Assembly: GCA_002081555.1 (NCBI GenBank)
Contig: MZNV01002282.1
Coordinates: forward strand, 1-38,155
Length of the DNA stretch: 38,155 bases
Direction: 5' to 3'
DNA from: Protostelium mycophagum
Lineage: Eukaryota > Evosea > Variosea > Protosteliida > Protosteliaceae
Shown here: one piece after another, positions 1 through 9,838 of the stretch
Numbering within the stretch: position 1 is the stretch's first letter
Layout: each line of letters starts with the position of its first letter
Program-made: the position numbers and the translations under genes
The notes under the pieces: generated by a model
Told to the model about the DNA's origin: nothing
Databases searched by the model: none
The model's input: only the letters and a program-made list of their open reading frames with translations

Positions 1-74
1 AATTTTCTTTGAGTTTTCTGCCAGACAATATGAAAGACTGAGAGAAGATTCGCGGTGAAAACTCAAAGAAAATT
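1..74. repeat. 17-bp perfect inverted repeat
   Basis: Bases 1-17 and 58-74 are exact reverse complements (arm AATTTTCTTTGAGTTTT) with a 40-nt loop. The loop holds CCAGACAATATGAAAG, which matches 14 of 16 bases of an inverted-repeat arm at 8866-8881. The rest of 75-413 shows no gene and is probably the downstream flank of the neighbouring minus-strand gene. Confidence 0.75.
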
Positions 75-413
75 TGAAGAAAAATCTTTTTATAAAAAGG
101 CCTTGTACACAGGATACCATCCCAGGATTTGGTAGGATTCCCCGCACCACGTTGAAAATCTCGGTAATTAACGTGCAGTGAAAATTGCCACTCGAGCTCA
201 TATCTTATTAAAAGAACCTGGTTGCATGACAACTCTTCAGTACAGATGTAGATTATAGTACCTTCTTTGTACAAGAAAAACAAACAGAAAATCGAGATCT
301 ATTTTTATCAAGGTTCAAACTCTGAATATTGTCAATGACAAGCCTTGATTAGAATCCGAGATCGTAATGTCAACAGGTCATACTTGATGTTTTAATGTAT
401 ATTTATGAACATG

Positions 414-1256
414 TTACTCCCATGACTCCCATTCCTCATTGTCATTTTCCTTCTTGATAGAGGGCACTGCTGCGGGTGTGGTGCTAGCGGCGGCGGTATT
501 CTTGATCACAGGTGATCTCGGCGAGATGGGCTCAGCTTTCTTGCTAATGGAAGGAGATGAAATGGTTTCTTGCTTTTTCTCTTTGATGAGAGGAGAGGAG
601 GGTGTCTCTTGCTTCTTCTCTTTGACAAGAGGAGATGAGGGTGTCTCTGGTGGTCGGATGGCGGGTTCCTCATCGTCTAATTTGTCAAAGTATTCTTCGA
701 CTTCGGCAGCAGGAGAACCAGGCTCTGCTGTCTTTGTTTCAACAACAGGGACTGATGTTTGGACCTCGACGACTATGGGAGCTTCTGTCTTTATCTTGGG
801 AGATTCCTCTACGCGGCCGATGAGAAAAAGCACACTTTGAAAAGGCAACAATTTCCTCACCTTTAACATCATCTTCATCCCATTTCAATTCATCGTCCTC
901 GAGATCCTCCGAGGCTGCTGCCTCTAATTGATGATCTCAGAATGAATTAATTAAAAAGATCATTTACTCACTTTTGACGATTTCTCTTCTTCTATTCTCC
1001 TCCTCATTTAACTTTTGCTTTGTGTCCGTACCAGTCAAGTCAATATGAGCTGTCTTCTTGATGACCTCCGTCGTATCGTCTTTGATTGTCTTTCCAAATT
1101 CTGAGAGATCTTCCTTATAAATCTGAATCAAACTCTCTGATTGTTTCTTGATGGTGTTGACCAATCCTCCCCAGCTCCAAGAGCTCTGGCTGATGAATGT
1201 TGTCAGAATTGTTTACTTAGCGGATATAGACGTAGCACTCACTCGTCTTGTGACAT
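414..1256 (-). CDS. BSDC1-like protein (BSD-domain family N-terminus), 4 exons
   Basis: I splice four exons: 1256-1243, 1189-972, 923-861 and 808-414. They give about 229 residues. The start reads MSQDDQSSWSWGGLVNTIKK, followed by SESLIQIYKEDLSEFGKT. This resembles the start of BSDC1/SYAP1-type proteins, where a tryptophan-rich stretch precedes a helix ending in a K-x-D-L-x-E-F motif. The C-terminus is acidic and ends in EEWESWE, also like BSDC1. Between lie an acidic patch (DELKWDEDD) and a low-complexity P/S/K segment with repeated SSPL-KEKKQET units. The BSD domain itself is not visible, so the match rests on the two ends. The cellular role is unknown. The gene is divergent from ribulose-phosphate epimerase with 125 bp between the starts. 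The family call is moderate; the exon structure is well supported because all phases fit. Confidence 0.6.
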
Positions 1257-1381
1257 CTCTTTGTGTTTATGTGCTCGTGTTTCTGATGAGTTTGTTATCG
1301 ACGATCCCAAGTTCGCAGAAAATTCATAGCTTGAAGACGTCATTTCACAAACACGAACAATACACAGCAGATAACAACAAG
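1257..1381. promoter_or_regulatory. Divergent promoter, BSDC1-like / epimerase
   Basis: 125 bp separate two start codons facing away from each other, so this must hold both core promoters and both 5' leaders. It contains a TGACGTC-like site (GAAGACGTCATTT, near 1334). No TATA box is clear. Confidence 0.6.
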
Positions 1382-2325
1382 ATGCCTCAAACTCTCATAG
1401 CACCATCACTCCTTAATTCTGATTTTGCAGTTTTGGCAAATACTGCCCAAGAAATGAAGCAATGCAAGGTTGATTGGCTACATATGGACATCATGGTGAG
1501 TGCCTCAATCGTATTGAATTTCTGGCTGAATTACAAAGGATGGGTAAGTCTAGATGGCCTCCTTATTCTTAAGAACTCAGACACTTCGTCCCAAACCTCA
1601 CGATCGGCCCTCCAGTTATAGAATCACTCAGAAAACACACTGACTTGTTCATCGATTGCCACATGATGGTCACTGATCCCGCGAAATGGGTGAAAGACTT
1701 TGCAAAAGCAGGAGCTGATTCCCTCACCTTTCACATCGAGACTGTTGGTACGTACAATTCACATCTCTTTTTTGATGAGTTTCAGAGGATCCTCGCTCCT
1801 TGATCAATCTCATCCACGAACACGGCATGAAGGCAGCCATTGGAATCAAACCCAAGACCGATGTTGAGGTATGTCATCACACCAAAAGATTGACAAACTG
1901 TTTGTAGAGTGTTGTCCCTTTCTTGGACATTGTTGACATGATCCTCGTCATGGTAATCTTGGTTGACGTGATCAATATTAACCCTTCCAGACAGTCGAGC
2001 CAGGTTTTGGCGGACAATCCTTCATGGTCGACATGATGCCAAAGGTTCATTCACATTGTGCACATTTCATTTGATTCTTAATCATTCAGGTGGAGTTCTT
2101 GAGACAAAAGAAACCCGACTTAAACATCCAAGTCGATGGTGGTATCGACACAAAAAACATCTGTACTGCCTCTAAAGCAGGTGAGAGAACCTCTTTAATG
2201 CAGTATGAGTTGGTTTGACGTCATCAGGTGCTTCCACCTTTGTGGTCGGCTCAGCGATATTTAAACACCCCGGACAATACGAAACAATTGTCAACACACT
2301 CAGAACGAACGCAGATGCAAAATAA
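1382..2325 (+). CDS. RPE: Ribulose-phosphate 3-epimerase
   Basis: This cytosolic pentose-phosphate enzyme interconverts ribulose 5-phosphate and xylulose 5-phosphate. I splice eight exons: 1382-1495, 1539-1543, 1581-1747, 1786-1868, 1908-1952, 1991-2044, 2090-2180 and 2228-2325. They give 218 residues, the usual family length. Visible family motifs include [10 protein letters not shown] at the N-terminus, [19 protein letters not shown] with its metal-binding His and Asp, [23 protein letters not shown] with the second catalytic Asp, and a phosphate-binding [12 protein letters not shown]. There is no targeting peptide. The second exon is only 5 nt (GATGG) and is needed to encode the D-G of MDGHF; without it the frame breaks. 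The stop codon overlaps AAATAAAAAT, a probable poly(A) signal. All intron phases agree, so the model is firm. Confidence 0.95.
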
Positions 2326-2571
2326 AAATCATCATCAACCTCTTTTGTCTTTATTTTTGGCAGAAATAATATCTCGTGAAGCTGTGAACATATATCTGAC
2401 TTACATCACCTTCATGTTGTTGAGCATTTCTGATCAGATTAAAGGTTTTAATTAAATAATTAAGAAGGGTTGTAGTTCCTCGAAATTACTGCGGGCAGAG
2501 TTCCCCTCAAATTCCCACATTTTCTCGGTCACACAAAGCCATCTCATTTACATAGAGGAACTGATATAAAG

Positions 2572-3054
2572 ATGCTGACCCGCCTGAACACCTTCCGTCT
2601 TCCCTCTGCTGCTGCTACCGCTGCACCAATGAAGGTCATGCCCCTTCGCACCTTCGCCACCAAGTCCCTGTATGTTGGTAACCTCCCCTGGTCTGTCTCT
2701 GAGAACGAGCTCAAGACCGCCATGAACGAGTACGCCCCCGTCCAGGCTGTGAAGATCCCTCTTGACAGAGAGACCGGCAGGTACTGAAATCACATATTCG
2801 ATCACAGTATTATCCAGTATCTGGCGCAAAGAAAGATCACAGAGGACATATTTCCACTTTTGAGACCTGTTGTTATAGATTCTTATACAATGTTTAGACC
2901 CAGAGGATTTGCTTTTGTCGATTTGACCAACGCTGAGGACGCCGATATGCTCATCAACGAGTTCCACGGAAAGAGCTTTGGAGGCCGTATCTTGAGAGTC
3001 AACGAGAGAGAGTCCAGACCCTTCACCGAACGCCCACCTCGCCGCGAAGATTAA
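2572..3054 (+). CDS. Mitochondrial single-RRM RNA-binding protein
   Basis: Two exons (2572-2780 and 2898-3054) join at a phase-2 intron inside the RRM and give 121 residues. Residues 1-30 are basic and hydroxylated with no acidic residue (MLTRLNTFRLPSAAATAAP...RTFATK), which looks like a mitochondrial targeting peptide. One RRM follows, with RNP2 as LYVGNL near residue 33 and RNP1 as RGFAFVDL across the splice junction. The C-terminus is short and basic (TERPPRRED). Length and layout resemble small glycine-rich or organellar RNA-binding proteins, but no glycine tail is present. It probably binds mitochondrial transcripts, which is an inference from targeting plus fold. The upstream 246 bp contain its promoter and the epimerase 3' flank. 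Confidence 0.88.
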
Positions 3055-3282
3055 AGAAAATAATATAGGTATCTCGACAGGGTCATACTAATGTGTCCTT
3101 TCATTACCACCGAGGAGGTGGAATAAACCAGCGTTTTGATCGATTAGTTTATTACTGTAACATTTTTCCATCACGATTATCATGAACGATTTCCCCAGCT
3201 TCTTCTTCAGTTTTGTCTAACTACAACGAGTTCACCGACTTGCATGTTCGCAAAAAGGGAAACAAACCTCCATTGTGTCGTC

Positions 3283-6200
3283 ATGAGTTCTGAGGGAGGG
3301 CCTGTAAATGAAGCCGAGGTGGAGGAGGCCCTTCGAGTTTGTATATATCTGATAGACAATCCACCTGCCGAGTTCAGACTCACGAGAAGCGCGATACAGG
3401 GTTTAGTGTGTCTGTCGTCCTGTAAAGAGGAGTTGAGACCCATTGCTGTCTCTAAAATCCTTAAAGTCATCCAAGAACCCTCCGTTTATCGGTAATCCCA
3501 CACAAACAATTCTTTAATACATCGTCCTCTGTGCGCTCCTCATTCACTCGGATCTGTTCTCGATCTGATTGAATCATTCCCTCTCTTCCTGTGCTTGTGC
3601 TCGTGACAAAGACAACAGAAATGGTGGCTCTGACCTCCATCAGATCTCATCCAAGAAGATTCGCCGTTCGTGGCATCTCACAGCTCACTTATATGGATGA
3701 GAACTTGGTACAGCCCGCCTTACTGCTGTTAGAGAAGGTCTAACAAAACAATCACTAAATCAATCATGATCATGACTCAGTACAGTTAACCATGCGAGAG
3801 TTCGAAAGGAGTCAACACGTCAGAAAGGCAGGTGAGGTGATGGTATTCATGACAATGAGTTTAAAGAAGACAGCTTATACGTCCTTGAGTAGGATTGGAA
3901 GAAGGTATATACACACACAACAGATCATTCTTCCAACTTTTGAGACAAATTTCGCGGTAAGATTTTTTCTATAAATATTTTTCCAAAAATAAATCAAATA
4001 AATGTAAAAAGATGATTTATTTTCAATATAATCTTGAATAAAAATGATTTAGGATCCAAAATTGAAAGATGGATCGACTTGGGCGATATTAATTGGCTGG
4101 GGTAGAATGTCACAGAGTAACCCACAATTGAGAACAAATATCGCCGAAAGACTCCTCACGGCGACATATCACAAAGAGTTTAGAATAAGGTGGGTTTTGG
4201 CGGGAAAAAATATCTATTGTCGGAGAAACGGATGACAGTTGTAGATGGGCGGGGATAAAAGGGCTCGGCCACGCATCTTGTCCAGTGGGAGGTACATACT
4301 TCACCCCAATATTTATATGATGTCATCCGTCTGTCGACATTGTCATCATCATTATCGCGGTCATTACTACGACATTATCAAGATGTAATTGCCACATCCT
4401 CATGTTGGTCATTTGCCACATCATGACACCCAACAGATGTACAACCTGACCCAGATATACAAGAGAAATGTTACCGACGTGGCTTGGAGTTGCTAAGAGA
4501 CGGGGGTTGTGACATGAAGGATCTCAGATTCTCCAACTCTGAAGATCCGTGGAAGATCGGGGATGTACATCTTGTACAATATGCCAGTATGCAAGCTTTG
4601 GGGTTATTACTGAGGTCCAACCCAGGTGACTGGTTGTAGATGTCAGAAATAATGATGCGGGAGAATCTTTTTGTGGCGATCTACAACACTGTTTTTGTGG
4701 TGCGGCGAAGCCGTGTGTTTCTGTATTAATCTGAATATCTGCGGCACAAATAATTGTGCTCTATTCATCGCTGAGGCTGTGCCTGCTGGTCTCAAAATCT
4801 CTCAATTTCCATGAAATTTCCGATTATATCATGTCTCAATTTATTGAGCCGTTGTAGATCTCTGGTGGCCCAAGTTGGGATCTGTATTTATCGAAGTGTT
4901 GGGAAATCAGAGATACGCATCGGTTGTCAAGGCGTCCGCCCTTATCACCATGGGAAAACTGACGTATTTTCTGCAGAAAGACAACCCCTTCAATCTGGTC
5001 ATCAGTCAGATCTTATTCGATCTCAGCAGGTGATCTCAGATCTATTATTAGATTTATTTCTGTTGATTATATTTTTTCGGCAGATTTTTTTTTAGAAAAA
5101 ATAATTTCCGTTCGAATTTTTTGGAAAAATCGGAAAGGTAGAAAATAATATCAAAATTAAGATGTCTCAGCCACACGAATGAAGATGTCTCAGAACCAGC
5201 ATGTTACGCACTGGCCAATTTTGGCCTCAGCCACAGACGGAAAGGTAGAAAATAATATCAAAATTAAGATGTCTCAGCCACACGAATGAAGATGTCTCAG
5301 AACCAGCATGTTACGCACTGGCCAATTTTGGCCTCAGCCACAGAGAATGCGTAAGTCTCATTCACGAATTAATTAATTTTTCAAGAAAAAAAGAATAATT
5401 TTCTGTAATTAAATATTTTATTGTCAACATTATTGATTGTACTCGACCAAATTTCTGTTCTAAATATAGATCACATTGATCACCCCGCGTTATAGAACAA
5501 ACATGTAGTCATGACAACATCGCTGACGACATACGAGTATGATATCGTGAGAGACGTCTTCCTGAACAAGATCGGTGGCTCGTTGTTTGCGGCCTCCGCA
5601 CATTTTCTACTTTATTATCTAAAGTCGTGGTGCAAGTTGATTTCCAAGGATTATAAACCGGTATTACGAAGATGCTCCACGCTCAAATTCCAACAAGGTG
5701 AGATTTCACGGAAATTTCGACCATCTACAATTCAACACGAGATTTTTTGAAAAATAAAACGATCGTTGATTGTAGACAGATAGAACGAATGATTTTTTCG
5801 CACCGGGATTTGCGGAAGGAGGAAGCATCGACCTCTTAAACGACGTTAAAGTCGACAACACCATCACCCACGATGTCGCCGGGGTGAGACATCTCACGTA
5901 CACGTCAAGTGTCAAACTGACACATGTCAGCCTTTCATCCAGTCTTTCGACACCCCCCAGAACGAGAATTCGCTCATCGCGAACAACATTGGAAAGTTAT
6001 TGGAGCTGTGCACTGACTTCTCCACGACTGTGTTGTCTTGTACATTGGAGATGGTGAAAAATCCCTACCTTCTGGACAGCCCACAGATTCTATACTTTAT
6101 GAAGCAACTCATCGTTGACTGCAAGGTGACGTATTTCTGACGATTTTTGACATTTTGACGTTTTTTTTTGACGTTTTGACGTTTTTTGACATTTTGATGT

Positions 6201-6709
6201 TCTTTGGCATTATTTACATATTTTGATGTTCTTTGAGGTTCTTGACATTTATTTGACGTTTTACACATCTTTGACGTTTCTTTGACAGATGAGATATTGA
6301 CGGATTGTAGATGAAGGCGGAGGCTGGAGCGTTCATAGAACAGGATGGGATATTGAAGCTCTACAACGAGATACAGGAATTAGACCCACTCATCAAGGAG
6401 AATATTGTCAATTTGCTCAAATACCCCGAGGTACTTCTTTCACCATTTCAAATAAAATTTTTTCCCATAGCGAAAAAATCTAAATTTTTTTTCAATTTTA
6501 AAAAAATAAAACTAAATAAATTCAAGGTCTTGGACAACCCCTTGTGGATTTCCAACACACGAAACATCATAATCAACTTGGACGCAATGAAGAAGATGAC
6601 ACAGATCAACAGCCAACAAGAGGCACACGGACCGGCAGAGCACAAAGCAGTTAGAGAGAGGCTGAACGACTTGTTGAGAATGAAATCGATGCATCAGAAC
6701 GAAAAGTAA
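3283..6709 (+). CDS. Uncharacterised HEAT-like alpha-helical protein
   Basis: I do not recognise this gene. Many exons encode leucine-rich amphipathic helices with a HEAT/armadillo feel, for example GDVHLVQYASMQALGLLL near 4560 and EPACYALANFGLSH near 5300. A clear middle section begins DLWWPKLGSVFIEVLG at 4858. The first Met could be 3244, but 3283 (MSSEGGP) looks better. The exon edge near 3483-3491 is unresolved: the good donor at 3492 gives the wrong phase, while a weak donor at 3484 with an acceptor ending at 3611 keeps the frame. Stops at 5508 are avoided by an acceptor ending at 5495, which reads straight through ATG 5511. The last exon ends in NEK-stop at 6709, but a donor at 6706 could splice to 6830 and fuse the protein to the CCCH gene downstream. 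Exon 5278-5350 sits in a tandem duplication. Introns at 4628-4857 and 6126-6310 are long and carry unusual sequence. Confidence 0.6.
4702..4714 (+). repeat. Intronic 3-nt-loop hairpin
   Basis: GCGGC-GAA-GCCGT in the 230-nt intron 4628-4857. It is a short stem with one G-U pair at its base, extendable by further wobble pairs. It is one of six similar hairpins in long introns. Confidence 0.55.
5131..5344 (+). repeat. Exact 107-bp tandem duplication containing an exon
   Basis: 5131-5237 and 5238-5344 are identical over 107 bp. Each copy includes acceptor TCTCAG, the exon body encoding the EPACYALANFGLSH helix, and its intron flank. Copy 2 continues into a good donor (GTAAGT at 5351). Copy 1 runs into a weaker donor (GTAGAA). 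Confidence 0.97.
6126..6310 (+). repeat. Intron with TTTGACGTT/TTTGACATT repeats
   Basis: This intron runs from GTGACG to GATTGTAG. It is largely built from about a dozen degenerate units of TTTGACRTT and TTTGATGTTCTTTG. The pattern is a simple-sequence expansion around TGACA/TGACG. Confidence 0.8.
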
Positions 6710-6811
6710 ATTCTTCTGATTTTTTGCAGAAGATATTTATTCTTTTTTTCAAAAAATTCCCGCGTTTTTAAAATTTCAAATTTTGAAAAATTAAAATTCC
6801 AGAGAAATAAA

Positions 6812-8575
6812 ATGAAATTAACCACCAACAGAAGAGAAACCCAAAACAACAACGACATCTTAAAAGAAGAAAACCACACTTACATACAGAACCAACTACT
6901 TCAAGAGATCGAGAACAACAGACCCAAAGACCCCAGGACCCTGGACAAAACGAACATCAACAAGCCCAACCAGGTTCCAAAAATAGAACAAGGACCCGCA
7001 CTGAAAAGGCAGAGAAGAGATGAGAGAGATGGTCAAACCAAAAATGCGGGACTGTGCTTTGAATTCGCAGAGAAGGGGTCCTGCCGTTTTGGCGACAGAT
7101 GCAGGTCAGAAATGATTTTTAGTGGGATTTTTCGAAACCGGAAATTTCCGGATCCGGAATCGAAATTTTCGAAATTGGATAGTTCCAGATTTGGGATTAA
7201 AAAATTTCGGAATCGGATATTTCCGGATCCGGAATTGAAATTTTCGAAATTGGGTATTTCCGGATCCTGAATTTGAAATTTTTGAAAATGGATTTTTCCG
7301 GATCCGGAATTTGATTTTCGGAATCGGATGATGGAAAAAAGAAATTTGTGGATTTTGTACGTATTCTAAAAGCGGTAGGTTCCGACACATCAAGCACGAT
7401 GTCGCTCGGAATGAGCCGACTCTCAGACAGAATCACGCCAATGATGACGTCATCAATCGGAAATCAGGTCCTCCGCAGAATCATCCACCACAAAATCATC
7501 GTCCATCACAGAGTCATCTTCCTCAGGGTCATCTTCCACATAATCATCATCCATCACAAAATCATATTCCACAAACCCATTCACCCAATCATCATTTCGC
7601 GCATCACAACATGGCCAATCATGAAGTGCCATACAATAACAACAACAACATTGTCTTAAATCATCAGGGTATGAGGCCACAAAATGACCTCATTCCTCAA
7701 AACGTACTCGTTCAGGCACTCGAAGAACAGGTATATCATACTTTTAAATTTTTTTGCAGTTGTAGTTCTGCAGTTTTATTTCTCAAAATGCAATTTTTCT
7801 GATATTTTTGAGATATTTATTGTTGTAAATTTTTTCTTTTTTAGAAAAAAATAAAATATTAATTTATTTATAAAAATTGAAATAAAAATTGAAAATCCAA
7901 CAGATACTCCAAGAAGCACTGCGGCAGCAGATCCAAAACGAAATGTTGGCCAACACCCAGATCCAAATGCAGCAGAACCCACAGATCCAAATGCAGCAGA
8001 ACACCCAGATCCAAATGCAGCAGAACCCACAGATGCAGCAGATGCAGCTTCTACAACAGTTTATGCAGGAATTGAATAACCCGACAATCCCGGAGGTCAT
8101 TATTTCCATACTGCTTTTATAAATTCTGTGAGAAGGTTATTGTGACAAACCGCGGCAGAGCCGCAGCACAAACACAACTGTGTCATCTAAACGACACCAA
8201 CACATCATATAGAGAGTACATCACGAGAAGCAAGCTTAAATAAACTCTACTGATATAAAAAGGTAGAGAAAATAGCCTTGATACAGATCATGATGCAAAA
8301 CGGATTACTGCCAGTCCAACAGGTACAGATGACACGAATTCAAGTACTCAGAGTTTGCAGAACGCGCAGTCAAATGTGACGCCACAGCCAGCATATGATG
8401 TAAATAACCAACATGTAGACAATTTCCCGCCAATGAACTCGGCTTACCAGCTCAATGCACAAGATGATGAGGTCATTTTTCAAGTAAACGTTATTGCTTA
8501 CTCTTTACAGGTCTTGCAAGCAGTTTTTCAACAGTTGCAGCAGGACAGATCAATAAAATTTTGTGTACATATTTG
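6812..8575 (+). CDS. CCCH zinc-finger protein with H/P/N- and Q-rich tracts
   Basis: Near residue 78 comes one CCCH finger, C-x8-C-x5-C-x3-H. It starts in exon 1 (LCFEFAEKGSCRFGDRCR) and is completed across the intron 7105-7378 by F-R-H. This finger type usually binds RNA. A tract of repeated Q-N-H-P and S-Q-N-H units follows (about 7470-7620), then a poly-Asn stretch. Exon 3 (7904-8095) is Q-rich with IQMQQN repeats, and further Q/N-rich exons follow. These tracts are probably disordered and may promote condensates. Junctions used include acceptor 7378, donor 7730 with acceptor 7903, donor 8096 with acceptor 8261, and a last exon from 8512. A small intron near 8320-8360 is ambiguous (29 or 38 nt). 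The upstream HEAT-like gene can be spliced to this one in frame through an acceptor ending at 6829, so this may be the C-terminal part of one larger protein. AATAAA lies just before the stop. Confidence 0.7.
7146..7309 (+). repeat. Intronic array of a 14-bp palindrome
   Basis: TTCCGGATCCGGAA, a perfect palindrome, occurs at 7146-7159, 7221-7234 and 7296-7309, with a one-base variant at 7258-7271. Between them are GAAATTTTCGAAATTGG-like units. All lie within one intron of the CCCH gene (7105-7378). Confidence 0.9.
8152..8164 (+). repeat. Intronic 3-nt-loop hairpin
   Basis: GCGGC-AGA-GCCGC, a perfect 5-bp stem, lies in the 166-nt intron 8096-8261 of the CCCH gene. Confidence 0.65.
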
Positions 8576-8777
8576 AGTTTGCTTTAAAGATGCCATCAGG
8601 ACTGCTAAAGATGTTGAAGCTGTCGAAGCCACATAGTTGGTAGTGCATGCTTCTTGAGTGTCTTTGTGGTGGTTGATCTTCGCAATGTTTCCTCGAAGCA
8701 AATCAGGTTATAATCGTTTATTTCAAGTTGAAACGAAAATTCCAGGAACAGTACGTGTCTACAATCTCCTGTTTCAT

Positions 8778-8881
8778 GTTTCATATTGCCTGGCGTATTA
8801 ATTCTTCAACACGTTAAGCTTTTACGGTATGAAACGTGAAATTCACGGTTATAATTATTACGGTACCAGGCAATATGAAAC
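8778..8881. repeat. 16-bp perfect inverted repeat enclosing ACGGTA boxes
   Basis: GTTTCATATTGCCTGG (8778-8793) and CCAGGCAATATGAAAC (8866-8881) are exact reverse complements. The 72-bp centre holds ACGGTAT, CACGGTTA and ACGGTACC boxes. The stretch 8576-8777 before it shows no gene. The size and structure could suit a small non-autonomous element, but no target-site duplication is evident. Confidence 0.75.
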
Positions 8882-8973
8882 TCCCCGGTCAGTATGTTTA
8901 AACGAAGGAGACAATCATTTTCACAGAGCAGAGAGAAGGTCGACCGCGTCTAACACGTTCAATACAGAAGGGG

Positions 8974-9488
8974 GCCACTCTCAAAGAGATGACCCCACAG
9001 CAGAAGCGTCTCTTCTAATGCAATCGGGGGCCCGAAGCAGAGATCGTCGTGGACATCCCATGTCCATTCCTCTATGAAGCCGCAAGCCTGAGGTCGAACA
9101 GGCCACAGATATTGGATGATCAGAATTTGCAATTCCCTGATGAGAGTTCTTCCACGTCATCTGCAGATGCTGGTCCTCCGCTACAACAGAGTGAGCGAGT
9201 GTTTGGGTGGGTCATAGAGGTGAGTGTTGACTCAAATAACCAGTCTGAAGTTTATCAGGGCAATCCTCTTTCCCCTCCCAGAATCCTTGGGTGTGGAGCT
9301 CTCATGAGGGATCACGAATTATGATAATCCCATATCGCAAGCCCTGTATGACCTCAGGTTTGCGACTTCAGAGAGGAATGGACATGGGATGTCCACTTTG
9401 CACGAGAGAAACAAAACCCTTCATCGCGCCGCTGATTGCCTTAGAAGAGACTCTGCTGCTATGGGGTCATCTCTTTGAGAGTGGGGTC
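8974..9488. repeat. Large imperfect inverted repeat, degraded gene copies
   Basis: The left arm (about 8974-9128) and the reverse complement of the right arm (about 9317-9488) align well. They share ACTCTCAAAGAGATGACCCC, GGACATCCCATGTCCATTCC and an AAGCCGCAAGCCTGAGGTC-like stretch. Both arms, read outside-in, encode HSQRDDP...SLL-QS-AR and then VDIPCPFL. The right arm has an in-frame stop and the left arm a frame change. This looks like two decayed copies of one coding fragment in head-to-head array. The parent gene was not recognised. Confidence 0.7.
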
Positions 9489-9606
9489 GAACTGGCGAAA
9501 ATAGCTTCCCTCATTTTCCCAACCACCTGAACACGTTCATCGACGTCTCATCTCACCACGCGACATCGGTTCGAACAATGGGTTGGAAAGAAGTGAACAA
9601 TAAATC

Positions 9607-9822
9607 TTATACTCCGGAACGGTTTTCCAGCTCTTCATCAATGCTCTTTAACAGAAGGCCATTCCTATCACTCAAGAGTTGTTTTGAAACTGTTTTGGAC
9701 ACAAGGGGGCAGCACTGAAGCAAAGCCTCAAAGGCTGCTGGCACCCCACCAGAACTGTACAGTAATGCTACACAGATGTGTAATCTTAGAGATACCCAGG
9801 TTGTCAAGTGAAGTTCACGCAT
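9607..9822 (-). pseudogene. Small ORF, possible gene fragment
   Basis: A 71-codon frame lies just downstream of the hydrolase stop on the same strand. It includes ALLYSSGGVPAAFEALLQCC and ends LKSIDEELENRSGV. Composition is protein-like, but there is no recognised domain and no obvious promoter in the few bases upstream. It may be the last exon of a decayed gene. Whether it is expressed is unknown. Confidence 0.25.
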
Positions 9823-9838
9823 TTCTTTGACTACAAAT

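Noticed and set aside
5508-5511. A stop at 5508 followed by ATG at 5511, suggesting two genes 2 bp apart
   Set aside because: An acceptor GCGTTATAG ending at 5495 joins the upstream exon in phase and reads through ATG 5511 without a stop. A 2-bp gap would also be far below the other gene spacings here.
8322-8350. A 29-nt intron in the CCCH gene
   Set aside because: It keeps frame but is shorter than any other intron seen. A 38-nt alternative starting 9 nt earlier also keeps frame, so neither is asserted.
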